64,000 nt of DNA from Stictocephala bisonia (GCA_035578905.1 JAQJVL010000662.1:107501-171500), one strand, 5' to 3'. Positions 46,975 to 58,068 are shown, numbered from the stretch's first letter. Made by a program: numbers and translations. Notes: generated by a model not told the origin, from the sequence alone.

Positions 46975-47060
46975 CCCGTAGTCACCACCCACAATACAAA
47001 TGCGGTGGTACACCCACCCTACTATACACGACTGGAGGTGATGACCCACCCACCCTGGCT
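46975..47060. repeat. Relic of the 36-bp minisatellite
   Basis: CACAATACAAATGCGGTGGT, ACACCCACCC and GATGACCCACCCACCCTGGC: diverged units of the 33531 family. Confidence 0.75.
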
Positions 47061-47677
47061 TATACAAGTGATGATTTGATATAAATATTATTGAGGCGAG
47101 AAAATATATTACACGCTTATTAAAAGTATAGCTAACTCTTGATCGGTTTTTAGACATAGGCACAATAAGATGCTCTCTGCCAATAATATAAATACATTGA
47201 GGTGTAAAATAATACATAAGGTAATAATGTATTGTAGTCTTAATCATTATTAGTCACATTGGATTACTGTGGAAATTTAATTTGGAAAATAATAAATAGT
47301 TTGATTTGTTTCAAAATAGCTGGAAAGACCATTGTAAAAGTTTGAGTTAGATGATAAGAGGAGCTTTATTTAGGTATGTTAACTTCCGGATATTAGAATA
47401 AATTTTAAATCATATCATACCTTACGTTTAAGTATATCAATGTGATTTTTTTAAGGTGGAAAGAAACTTAAAATACGCATATTGTGCATATTTACCAGTT
47501 GATATTTAGCTAATGCATGGAAAAACTTACTTTTAAATATTAAAGGGGCAAAAATAGATAAATATATAAAAAATAAAGTACAAAGCCCTTTCAATGATGA
47601 AAATAAGAACACTAAATGCTATAATACTTTTTACTCTTGGAATGAGAGAACCGTTTAGTTCTTATGATAAGAAATAA
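47061..47677. other. AT-rich intergenic sequence
   Basis: Nothing recognised. Confidence 0.5.
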
Positions 47678-47964
47678 TACAGTACAAGTAAACGTCACAC
47701 AACACAAATTTATCACAATTGAGCACAAATAGACAAAACTATTACATTACAAGTACAAAATGCACGAATATTATGGTGATCGATCACCTTCCTCAGACCA
47801 GAGGGATTCTTTTGTGAATCCCTCTGGTCTGAGGAAGGTGAGCGTGGTTCACCGAAATCGATCACCATAATATTCGTGCACTTTGTACTTGTATTGTAAT
47901 ATATTTGTGCATTTTTGCTTATACTGTGATAAATTTGTGTTGTGTGACGTTTACTTGTACTGTA
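47678..47964. mobile_element. Foldback (snap-back) element, 287 bp
   Basis: Almost the whole element is one hairpin. Its core is a perfect 25-bp stem (47785..47809 with 47816..47840, loop TTTTGT). Next to it is a perfect 23-bp stem (GCACGAATATTATGGTGATC region), separated on the right by an extra AGCGTGGTTCACCGAA. Outer arms TACAGTACAAGTAAACGTCA and its complement close the structure. The right end and 35 bases beyond it recur inverted at 49998..50065. Confidence 0.9.
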
Positions 47965-49997
47965 TATGTACCAACACGTATTATGCTGATTAAAAAATTA
48001 TAAGAAATAATAATAAGACCTTTTACCCAATATATGTACCTGACATAACTGTTTGATAAAATAAAATTTTCTTCTTAACGTGCTCACATCCTGTCACAAA
48101 AAATCTTGTGTAATTTTAAGACAGAAACCAGCATCCCAACGATGTTTATATTTTAAAACATGGTAAGTGTATAAGAACAAAAGCGTTGTAGCTTTTTGTC
48201 GTAAAAAGAAAATTATAAAATATTTCAAACTTGCAAACATTTTCGGTACTGAATTTGTTTATACTATTTTTTTTTTAAGTTTTCCAGCTTACGTCGTAGA
48301 CACAATCGTGGAAAACTCCTCTTTACCTTTTTAGTAAATTCACACATTTCTCATATTTGTTAGGAAATCTTCTCAAAACTAATAGCAGTTTATATTTTCG
48401 AGACTGTTTCCATGCATCACGTTTCTGTCGTTAAATTAGAACATTTAAGTACGATAATTAACTTGCTGGCCTTTGAATGTCATTTAATTTATTACGATAT
48501 TAAATACTACTACTGTAAATTTAAGGGTTGGGTGGGTGTGCCCTCTTCAGTGTTGTATTTATGACAATACATTTTAACTGTTCAGGTATCAAAGACTCAC
48601 TAGAAAAATAGGATAGTAGGGTAGGGGGTTCGAGTGTGACAAACATTATATCCTTAAAAAGACAGTAAAATGCAAGGTGAAACGGAAAATTTCAAGTACA
48701 CGGTTTGAAATATCTGGTTTTAATGTTAAAATTAGTTTTATAAAATGTTAATTTCATGTACCAATAATATTGTTTATTGAGTTAAGTGTAATGTAACATT
48801 TACAAACATATTTTATTTTTATTTATAGGTACAGTAATGTACCAAACCACGAAGTTGAATGAACATTCTTGTTGTTAAAAGTTCATAAACACTCACAACT
48901 GTGGATTATTCCACGGTCTTTATTAAAGAATAATGTTTGGAATCTATAAGTCTTTTTTCTATATTTTACCCTTGGTTATCGTAAGAATTATTCATGGACA
49001 TACTATATGGTTACAACATTTAAAAAAAGTCACTAAAGATACCTTTTAACAAACTAAAACGTGACACTTTTATAAGAACAAAATTAATAACTATGATATA
49101 TAAGATAAGCGATTTAAAGATGTACATATCCATGGCTTATTACAGATTCCTTTTAGTAGCATTTACTAGACAGTTTTAGTAAACGATTAAAATTGCTTAA
49201 AGAAATACGATTTTCAATATGCATAGATATTCTTCATTTACTATACTACGCTGATTGTAACAAAGCATTGAATAGAGTATTTGATGATGTGTTTGACGTT
49301 TGGCTGGTGATTTCCTTTAACCTTTTTATAAAAATTAGGTATTTTTTTAAAGATAAAATAAGATAGCTAAAGAGGAGTAACATGTTTACAAACATGAACT
49401 TCGAGAAATTCTACCAAGTCGAACAAGTGATATTGAACTTTCTTAATCTCAAGTTTGGAAAATAGAGATTGCTTTGTCGATAGAAATTTGAGTAAAAATA
49501 GTTTTAGTTTATCAGCTTCTACGCATGACTAGTTGATATAACTACTTTAAAATCAAGTAAATGGATTACTGAAACATACCTAGAAGTAACTTGCTTACAA
49601 ACCACCACTTTATCCAAGTAGACGATATTAAATAACTGTAAATGATCTTTTATAAAATTTTTAATATTCTGTAATGAGGCTCTTAAGAGTCTTAATTTTT
49701 TCTTACCTAAATGAAATTTATTAGACATAAATTTATACTATATCTAATCAAAATAAAATGGAGTGACTAATCATGTTAGATACATTTTATTTTCTGGGAC
49801 TTAACAAATTTAAATGTGTTAATTTATGGTGATTAATATTATGATTTTCTAATTTATCATTGCATTAGTTTTAGACAAACAACAGTTTTAAAAACGTAAC
49901 CTGTTAAACTATAAGAATTATTTTTTATTTATTATATCATTATTATAATAGTTATATTGTTATTTTAATAAATAACAACTTCTGCTTAGTTAATATA
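47965..49997. other. AT-rich intergenic sequence
   Basis: 48530-48660 is slightly GC-richer without a clear feature; a possible exon at 49580..49690 is in the rejected list. Confidence 0.45.
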
Positions 49998-50065
49998 GTT
50001 TTTTAATTAGTATAATACGTGTTGGTACATATACAGTACAAGTAAACGTCACACAACACAAATTT
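49998..50065 (-). mobile_element. Solo arm of the foldback element
   Basis: ATAATACGTGTTGGTACATA and TACAGTACAAGTAAACGTCA are the reverse complement of 47931..47998. Confidence 0.8.
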
Positions 50066-50745
50066 GTACACAGCACATATTAATTAATATCACAATTATA
50101 AACTTGTATGATGAAACCACCCAGATATAGGATCCACAGTGTGAAGTTGACAATGTTATTTTTGATTTTACAATAATTGAAATACCTGTTTTAATATATT
50201 TTAAAAGTTTTGTGTGCAAAGGGTCACAAGAAATAAACTATTAATAGCTAATTTCAAATAATAATTACCTGTTTACGTTATGATAATTTAAATTATAACT
50301 AAACATTAATAAAACATTGAAACAATAAACATAGCGTTATGAAAACGATGATTGGTCTATGCCATATTGGTGGTGGCATGAGGTTTACTTCTAAATATGG
50401 AAGTCTGTAGGATTGAATATTTTATTAAATATATTTCTTTTGGTAAAAAAGTAGTAAACATTAATGTTTCCATTTATGTGAAAAGTGCAGAGGAATATTA
50501 TTTTACACCGTAAAATTGGTAACATTTATTTTTAATTCGTACCAAAAACACCAAGGAGTTATATTTGTTCAACTTTTATAGCATTTAATAGGTAGTATTT
50601 CAAATAAAAAAATTCTTAGTAAATTATTATATTTAACTTATTTAACAATCTACTTAAGAAAAAAGTGTCCAAAAGTCATACAAAACCAAGTAGTTCTAAC
50701 ACGCAATATAATATTCAAATATTCCTTCTACTTCAGAAACCTTTT
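50066..50745. other. AT-rich intergenic sequence
   Basis: Nothing recognised. Confidence 0.5.
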
Positions 50746-50860
50746 CGTCTTGAGGGAACATGACCTGCTGCGGCCCCCTTCCAGGAACATGACTCTTGAG
50801 GGAACGTACAGGATCGGCCCTCCTTCATCAGGCGCATAAGTCTTGAGGGAACGTATATGT
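50746..50860 (+). repeat. 47-bp degenerate tandem repeat upstream of microprotein copy A
   Basis: TCTTGAGGGAACGTACAGGA, TCGGCCCTCCTTCATCAGG and CGCATAAG recur with starts near 50746, 50793 and 50840; a further solo unit is at 51091..51119. Related units lie upstream of copy B at 52634..52770. Confidence 0.75.
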
Positions 50861-51339
50861 AGTATAACAGATGTTTTTAAATAACATATGTTTTGTTTTA
50901 TTTATTTTTGAATTTTATATTATTGAATTAGTTCAATATACATAGTGAGTTGATTTTATTAGGCCTATGTTAATTTCGAAATATTATAAATTATATTTCA
51001 ACACATGTAAAAATTGTTATTTACTTATTCGTTTAAACATTTAGATATAACAGTAAATTAATTGGAGCACCTCACCGCGTCCAGGAACATACTCTTGAGG
51101 AAACGTACAGGATCAGCCTCACACATTTCAGGCACATAAATATTGAATAAATCAATATCAAACATATTAATGTATTCAATATTTTAGTTAATAAAACATT
51201 AAAATGTCCTTCAAGATTTTTATTCTAAACATTCTTATAAAAGGTATTCTTTTAAAACGACGACGGTAACAATTTTAAAAAGATAAATTGAATAAGTTCG
51301 TCATATTTTGCTCATTATTATCAGCATATAAATAATACG

Positions 51340-52245
51340 TTCACCTACTGAAACATAATTTTTTGTTTAAGTTAAAAAAGAAGCCTGTTGCGCAAATTCT
51401 CATTGTAATCGTTACCATGGTTTTTCTCTTTTTTAAAGTGATTTATCAACGATTTGTTTTTTATCTACATTGAATTGTTTTCATCGTATATTCATCTGAA
51501 AATAAGGTATTTTATTCTTAAGTTAAGGACGTCCAAATGCCCTTCATGACGCCCGGCTTACACCATGCAGCTGCTGCAGGGTTGATAGCAGCAATACTGG
51601 TAATATCTGTGATCCTTTTCTACCATTACCATGAAGAAAAATTGTTGCACGAGTTGCCAGAACAAGATCAACCTTTCTTCGAATGATCAAGAATGAAACT
51701 AGGAGCAGTAACTATGTATTGCAAATTGTGTACTTTTAATGGATTTAAGATCTTTTACTAATTTTAATTCAAAATTTTGATACTCTGATGCTAGTTACGA
51801 AAATCTTCTTTAAACCCCAATTTATAAAGTGAATTAATTCGATAATGTCAACAAAATATGACAACTGACAATAATTGAAGTTTACAAACAGGATATTAAT
51901 TATAAGGCAAGGATCCACAAAAAAACGAACATTTTAAAATACTCCAAATTGAGAATACTAAAGTTTCAGTTTACAAAATATAAATTTTGTACGATCCTGT
52001 TGTTTGTTCATAGAAATATATTTTCTCATGTATACACTTTTAAAAAGTGTAATTGACTAAGGTCAGTGTCTTATGTAATATAATCAATTTAAACACTGTA
52101 TTTATGACAGTTTCGTAAGCCATTCATAACGAAAGTATTGCTGACTACCAAAATATAACCAACTCATCATGAGAAAAAAACATAAAAGTGCATAATTATA
52201 ATTTTTTATACACGTTATTTTTATTGCTCACATAATTACCTGCCA
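51340..52245 (+). repeat. Tandem segmental duplication, unit A
   Basis: Similar to 53385..54260 over roughly 0.9 kb: CTACTGAAAC/TTACTGAAAC and GTTACCATGGTTT upstream; the microprotein frame; then TCAAGAATGA, TTTGATACTCTGATGCT, TCGATAATGT, GACAACTG and ACAAACAGGAT downstream. Identity is high in the coding frame and clearly lower outside it. Confidence 0.8.
51537..51686 (+). CDS. Transmembrane microprotein, 49 aa, copy A
   Basis: ATG at 51537 in good context (CCAAATGC), TGA at 51684. The protein starts MPFMTPGLHHAAAA, has a clear membrane helix at about residues 15-31 (GLIAAILVISVILFYHYH) and a charged tail HEEKLLHELPEQDQ then PFFE. No signal-peptide cleavage site is evident, so a single-pass protein with an acidic C-terminal tail is likely; topology is not determined. 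The tandem copy at 53541 has the same length; the two frames differ at 11 of 150 bases by hand count, with residues 14-45 identical, although the flanks are far more diverged. This points to purifying selection. An in-frame stop lies just before GTTAAGGACGTCCAAATG, and similarity sharpens exactly at CTTAAG|TT, which could be a splice acceptor. Family not recognised. Confidence 0.75.
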   Translation: MPFMTPGLHHAAAAGLIAAILVISVILFYHYHEEKLLHELPEQDQPFFE

Positions 52246-52381
52246 CTTACCTCACATATTAACTATGGAGATGTAAATAATATAGTGAACACGTAAAACA
52301 CCATTGAGCAGAAAGTTTTATAAATTATTTTGTAAATTATTTTACAAATAATTTATAAATGCAAATGTACTTCACTAACGA

Positions 52382-52562
52382 CCATGATCACCTTAGGTAG
52401 CATCCGTGATCAACTTGAGATCTAATTTGGTAGTATCCTTAATTATTATGAGTAATCATCCATTATCACCTTAGATAGCAACCGCGATAAACTTAGATAG
52501 TATCCATGGTCAACTTGGGTAGCATTCGTGATCAATAGGTAGCATCCATGATCATCTTGTCC
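52382..52562. repeat. Degenerate 25-bp tandem repeat
   Basis: About six units of CTTAGGTAGCATCCGTGATCAA type (GATCACCTTAGGTAGCATCC; GGTCAACTTGGGTAGCATTC; GATCAATAGGTAGCATCCAT). Confidence 0.75.
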
Positions 52563-52633
52563 AATAGAGATTCAGGCACAAGTTGTTCAAAATTGTATTG
52601 TTCAAACATTTTCCTTCTAACTCAAACACATTT

Positions 52634-52770
52634 TCCTCTTAAGGGAACATATACAAGACCGGTCTCTCACTTGCGTCAGGCACATGCATCTTGAGTGAAC
52701 GTACATGGTCTGTAGCAACCCCCCCTCTCCACTCAAGGGACATATAGCTTGAAGGAACGTACAGAATACA
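52634..52770 (+). repeat. Degenerate repeat upstream of microprotein copy B
   Basis: CTCTTAAGGGAACATATACA, ATCTTGAGTGAACGTACATG and AGCTTGAAGGAACGTACAGA correspond to the 47-bp units at 50746..50860 and keep the same position relative to the microprotein gene. Confidence 0.65.
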
Positions 52771-52995
52771 ACCTGGAGGGAGTATTACACGCTCGGACTT
52801 GCTCACGAGTGTGTCCTCGCGTGAAATAGGGGTTTGTTGATGGGGACATGCTGTTGTGGACATGCTCGTGAATATCCGATCAGTCCACGGGCATGTCCTC
52901 CCATGTAATAGGTATGTCAGCAAGACCACGTCAACATACTGCGTAAGCGCGATCCTAAAACTTTTTATGTGTATCTGTCTTGTGTGTATGTGCAG

Positions 52996-53038
52996 TTCGC
53001 TGGAGACCAAACGGATGGATCAATTGTTAAGAAATTTG
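52996..53038 (+). other. Possible upstream micro-exon of microprotein gene B
   Basis: A strong acceptor (CTTGTGTGTATGTGCAG) and strong donor (TTTG|GTATGT) frame 43 bases reading FAGDQTDGSIVKKF with one base left over. Spliced to the acceptor-like CTAAAG at about 53525, it would continue in frame into V-K-D-V-R-M-P-F and the whole microprotein. Unit A has no counterpart, which argues against it or means the copies have different 5' ends. Inference only. Confidence 0.25.
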
Positions 53039-53540
53039 GTATGTATCTCCAGAAAGTTTTTTCCCTTTTTTTAAATTTCATTAAAAAAAATTTTATAGGA
53101 AAAATATACAACAATGGAATTTACTCAAAAACGATTCTGAAGATTTTTACTAAACTATCAGAAAAGATGTAAATTAAAATTGAAAAATATTTTAGTAAAA
53201 CTGCATGCCTCTAAGTGGACTACTATTTTAGTTATGGCAAAAAACATATCTGGGAATTAAACTGGTAATTTTCAAAGTTTAGATTTTTTAGTGTTTAATA
53301 TGAGAGAACGTTTGTAGCACTTCTTTGGAATTATTATATTAATGGATTGTAAAGAGATCAATTGACTAATATTATCTGTACTTACTGAAACGCACATTGA
53401 TGTTAAAGTTAAGAAGGAGGCCCGAACATTCAACATAATTGTTACCATGGTTTAACTCTTATTAAAAGTGATCCATCAAATTTGTATTTCGATCTAAATC
53501 AAATTTTTTCAGTTATCATTCTAAAGTTAAAGACGTCCGA

Positions 53541-53690
53541 ATGCCTTTCATGACGCCCGGCTTTTACCAGGCAGCTGTGGCAGGGTTGATAGCAGCAATC
53601 CTGGTAATATCTGTGATCCTTTTCTACCATTACCATGAAGAAAAATTGCTGCACGAGTTGCCAGAACAAGATCAACAATTTTTCGAATGA
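53541..53690 (+). CDS. Transmembrane microprotein, 49 aa, copy B
   Basis: ATG at 53541 in good context (CCGAATGC), TGA at 53688. Protein starts MPFMTPGFYQAAVA, then the same membrane helix GLIAAILVISVILFYHYH and the tail HEEKLLHELPEQDQ then QFFE. Compared with copy A the changes are L8F, H9Y, H10Q, A13V and P46Q plus silent changes in codons 2, 20, 37 and 47; residues 14-45 are identical. Substitutions therefore avoid the helix and the acidic tail and cluster in the N-terminal segment. Unlike copy A, the frame upstream of the ATG is open back to a TGA about 75 bases away, with no further ATG. An AATAAA lies 229 bases after the stop. The role is unknown; regulators of membrane pumps and channels are often this size, but there is no homology I can name. 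Confidence 0.75.
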   Translation: MPFMTPGFYQAAVAGLIAAILVISVILFYHYHEEKLLHELPEQDQQFFE

Positions 53691-53918
53691 TCAAGAATGA
53701 CACTAGGAACAGTATCTACTGCAAATAACGTATTTTAATTTAATTGAGAACTTAATGTTGTCTAACTTAATTCCAAATCCTGATACTCTTATGCTGATTA
53801 TGAAAATATATTTAAAAATTAAAATTTATGAAATGAATCAAGTCGATAATGTAAAAACATGTGTGACAACTGGCAGTTGACCTCCACAAACAGGATCGTA
53901 ATTATAAGGCACGAGTTA

Positions 53919-53924
53919 AATAAA
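53919..53924 (+). promoter_or_regulatory. Possible polyadenylation signal of microprotein B
   Basis: AATAAA (GAGTTAAATAAAAAGTG); the corresponding site in unit A is lost (GGATCCACAAAAAAACG). Confidence 0.4.
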
Positions 53925-54260
53925 AAGTGAACATTTTCAAGTACATAAAATGAAAAATACTAAAGTTTTAGTTTGCTTTTAGACAATTCTAATCTTGTAA
54001 GATCCTTTTGTTTATCTATAGAAATACATTTCCTGATGTACATACTTTTGAAATGAGTGATTGATTATACATTAAGGCCAGTGTCTTTTTGTTGAAAACA
54101 CTTTAATACAATTATTTATTACAGTTAAGTAAATAATTCTTAATCAAATATTGCTCATAGTACAACACATTTATCAAATCCGATTTCCACAATAATAAGA
54201 AAAATGTATAAAAGTGTGTATATATAATTTTTTATTTATATAAATTTTATTGGTCACTTC

Positions 54261-55051
54261 AAATCTTAAGTATCAAGAAAATTATTCAAGAGGTATCTGC
54301 ATACCAAAGATGGTTTTATTTAAAATATTATAAAGTATTGTTATCGTGTAGGGGCACATACAGTAATATGTAAGTTTCGTATACGTAAATCACGCAATAA
54401 AATATAGTGTAACTTACGATGTAGTGAGTTAGATAAAAAAAATATTTAAACATAATCAGTGAGCAAACTCTTAGTTTTATGTTATTAAATTTTTCAACAA
54501 AGTATACACTATTAGGTTCGTAAAAAAACAAATAAAAAAAATTACATCTGAAAATAAATGTACATACATATTAAGACATTTTATACTATTTGAACATCCA
54601 ATAAAAGCAATAGTATTTACTCAGAGCTAATTGGATTTACAAGTTTAAATATATTTAAAGGAAATTAACATATTTTTAATGTAACAACTGGTAAAACTGA
54701 TTGCACCTTCCATATTATTCACTTATATCGAGAAAGAACTTTATTTTACTTTTTAACTTTTTTACTCCATCACCTTATTAAATTAATAAAATACAGTATA
54801 TAAGAAATAGACGCCAACGTAGCTTTACTTTTTTAGAAAACGTTAACAAACCCCAATTTCAGACATGACTACTCCCCCCTCTCCCGAGTTGCTCAACAAT
54901 ACTCAGCAACAATGAAGCACCTCTTGCCGAATAAAACAGTTACACAATAACACGGTTGCCATTACCACATGTTGTAAATTACTCATTCAAATGACTATGT
55001 CACTACAAGAGTCACTTGACAGCTGTGAACGGTCCAGACAGTGTTAGTAAA
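54261..55051. other. AT-rich intergenic sequence
   Basis: Nothing recognised. Confidence 0.5.
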
Positions 55052-57275
55052 TGGAACATGACCCACATACAGTGTGCCAGTACATAAATAGGACATAACC
55101 CACATACAGTGTGCCATTACATAAATGGGACACAAACCCACATACACTGTGCCATTACATAAATGGGATATGACCCAAATACAGTGTGCCATTACATAAA
55201 TGGGACACAAACCCACATACAGTGTGCAATTACATAAATGGGACACAAACCCACATACAGTGTGGCATTATATAAATGGAACATAACCCACATAAAGTGT
55301 GCCATTACATAAATAGGACACAAACCCACATACAGTTTGCCATTATATAAATGGGACACAAACCCACATCCAGTGCGCCATTACATAAACGTGACACAAA
55401 CCCATATACAGTGTGGCATTATATAAATGGGACATAACCCACATACAGTGTGCAATTACACAAATGGGACAAAGAACCACATACAGTTTGCCATTACATA
55501 AATGGGACACAGAACCACAAACAGGGTGGCATTATATAAATGAGACATAACCCACATACAGTGTACCATTACATAAATGGGACACAAACCCACATACAGT
55601 TTTCCATTACATAAATGGGACACAAACCCATATACATTGTGCCATTACATAAATGGGATACAAATCCACATAAAGTGCGCCATTACATAAATGGGACACA
55701 AAACCACATCCAGTGCGCCATTACATAAACGGGACACAAACTCACATACAGTGTGCCATTACACAAATGGGACACAGAACCACATACAGTGTGCCATTAC
55801 ACAAATGGGACACAGAACCACATACAGTGTGCCATTACATATATGGGACACAGAACCACATACAGTGTGCCATTACATAAATGGGACACAAACCCACATA
55901 GAGCGTGCCATTACATAAATGGTACACAAACCCACATACAGTGCGCCATTACATAAATGGGACATAACCCACATACAATGTGGCATTACATAAACGGGAC
56001 ATAACCCACATACAGTGTGAAATTACAAAAATAGGCTATAACACCCACATACAGTGTGCCATTACATAAATGGGAAACAAACCCAAATACAGTGTGCCAT
56101 TACATAAATGGGACATAACCCAAATACAGTGTGGCAATACATAAATGGGATACAAACCCACATAAAGTGCACCATTACATAAATGGAACACAATCCCACA
56201 TACAGTGTGGCATTATATAAATGGGACATAACCCAAATACAGTTTGGAATTACAAAAATGGGACATAACCCACATACAGTGTGCCATTACATAAATAGGA
56301 CATAACCCACATACAGTTTGGAATTACAAAAATGGGACACAATCCCACATACATTGTGCCATTACATAACTGGGACATAACCCACATACAGTTTGGAATT
56401 ACAAAAATGGGACACAAACCCACATACATTGTGCCATTACATAACTGGGACATAACCCACATACAGTGTGCCATTACATAAATGGGATATAACCCACATA
56501 CAGTGTGGAATTACAGAAATGGGACATAACCCACATACAGTGTGCCATTACATAAATAGGACATAACCCACATACAGTGTGGAATTACAAAAATGGGACA
56601 CAAACCCACATACAGTGTGCCATTATATAAATGGGACATAAACCCACATACAGGGCGCCATTACATAATTGGGACATAACCCACATACAGTGTGACGTTA
56701 CCTAAATGGAACATAACCTACATACAGATACAATGTGCCATTACATAAATGGGACATAACCAACATACAGTGTGCCATTACATAAACGGGACACAAACCC
56801 ACATACAGTGTGCCATTACATAAATGGGACATAACCCACATACAGTGTGGCATTGCATACATGAGACATAACCCACATAAAGTGTGGTATTACATAAATC
56901 AGACACAAACCCACATACAGTGTAGCATTACATAAATGGTCCATAACCCAAATACCGTGTGGCATTACATACATGGGACACAAACCCACATAAAGTGCAC
57001 CATTACATAAATGGGACACAAACCCACATACATTGTGCCATTACATAAGTAGGACACAAACCCACATACAGCGTGGCAATATATAAATCGGACATAACCT
57101 ACATACAGTGTACTATTACATAAATGGGACATAACCTACATATAGTGCGCCATTACATAAATGGGACACAAACCCATATATAGTGCGTCATTATATAAAT
57201 GGGACATAATCTATATACAGTTTGCCACTTCATAAATCGGACATAACCCACATACAGTGTGCCATTACATAAATA
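55052..57275. repeat. 37/38-bp minisatellite, about 60 units
   Basis: Unit CCCACATACAGTGTGCCATT then ACATAAATGGGACATAA. Two main variants differ by one base (GACATAACCC, 37 bp; GACACAAACCC, 38 bp), and GTGTGCC versus GTGTGGA/GTGTGGC. The 37/38 mix breaks reading frames every few units, so the listed open frames here are artefacts. Confidence 0.97.
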
Positions 57276-57384
57276 GGTAAACCACATAATAATGGTATTT
57301 GTAGTTTATTATTATTTTACTATGTTTATATTACGTACTATATTGAAATAGCCAAATTGATAATGATTATTAATACATAGATCC
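57276..57384. other. AT-rich spacer
   Basis: Nothing recognised. Confidence 0.5.
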
Positions 57385-57920
57385 TATAAATATGGGCAAT
57401 ATGAAGGGTGAAAGAGTGTGATGAATAAAGACGAATGAGTGTAGTCATTGTTACTAAGTCGACTCTTTCATAAGAAGGGAGTTTTATTAATATTTTAATT
57501 AAAATACTTTAATTTTCAGCCCTCTTAATATCGACATGTTTAGTGGTTGCCATCTACATAATCGCTACTGATTCGATTTTGCTGATTTTACAACAAGAAT
57601 GGAAAATTATTTTAAATAGGCCTATCAAATAGAAATATTTCGGGGATAAGTTTAATTAATATAATGATGAAGAGCGTTATTTTAATTGCTTGTCAATATA
57701 TTAAATTTTAAATAAAAATTTCATACCGTAATGGAATACCAGAGAAGTTTTGGGTGTCATTGTTGGATGGTATTCAAAAGATGTTGTGTAGGGAAGAAAA
57801 CTGACGGTCAGGCTTGTCATTAGCTTGACTACCACCAAAATGCACAACACAAACTTCTCTAGTAGAGTCCACATAAATGGTAATTATTGAAGGGATGCCA
57901 TGTTGGTAATACAAGGAACG
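57385..57920. repeat. Dispersed repeat family D, rearranged copy 6
   Basis: 57385-57560 carries GATCCTATAAATATGGGCAA, ACGAATGAGTGTAGTCATTG and CATGTTTAGTGGTTGCCATC; 57740-57900 carries both orientations (AGATGTTGTGTAGGGAAGAA and CTTCTCTAGTAGAGTCCACA). Broken and partly inverted. Confidence 0.7.
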
Positions 57921-57960
57921 AGCATTGTAATGTTTCAACTTAGTATAATATGGACTTATA

Positions 57961-58068
57961 GTAGCGAAGCTTGGCCTACTCTTGAGAAAAATGCCAACTT
58001 CTCGACGCTAACGATCCTAGTGGTCGTGTCGCAGAGCTACAGCATCTCTCCGCTTACCGCGCCAGTTG
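57961..58068 (+). repeat. Dispersed GC-rich repeat, copy 2
   Basis: GACGCTAACGATCCTAGTGG, TCGTGTCGCAGAGCTAC, AGCATCTCTCCGC match 8951..9040. Confidence 0.65.

Larger units (their letters stand above)
53385..54260 (+). repeat. Tandem segmental duplication, unit B
   Basis: Partner of 51340..52245, offset 2004 bp at the microprotein start. Ends near GTGTATATATAATTTTTTAT, matching GTGCATAATTATAATTTTTT in unit A. Confidence 0.8.

Noticed and set aside
46891..47247. 118-codon minus-strand frame
   Set aside because: Half is relic minisatellite and the rest AT-rich; no motif.
49580..49690. Possible minus-strand exon (LLRASLQNIKNFIKDH...) with donor TCTAG|GTATGT
   Set aside because: Acceptor is poor, composition is AT-biased and phase does not match the Kazal-like gene exon downstream.
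52639..53010. 123-codon minus-strand frame and overlapping plus-strand frame 52856..53074
   Set aside because: Overlaps the degenerate 47-bp repeat, does not persist in the duplicated unit and has no motif.
54995..57019. Frames rich in MGHKT/CNGTLYVG repeats on both strands
   Set aside because: 37/38-bp minisatellite read through; frames break at each length change.
55052..57275. CRISPR array
   Set aside because: Direct repeats are contiguous with no unique spacers, and the genome is eukaryotic.
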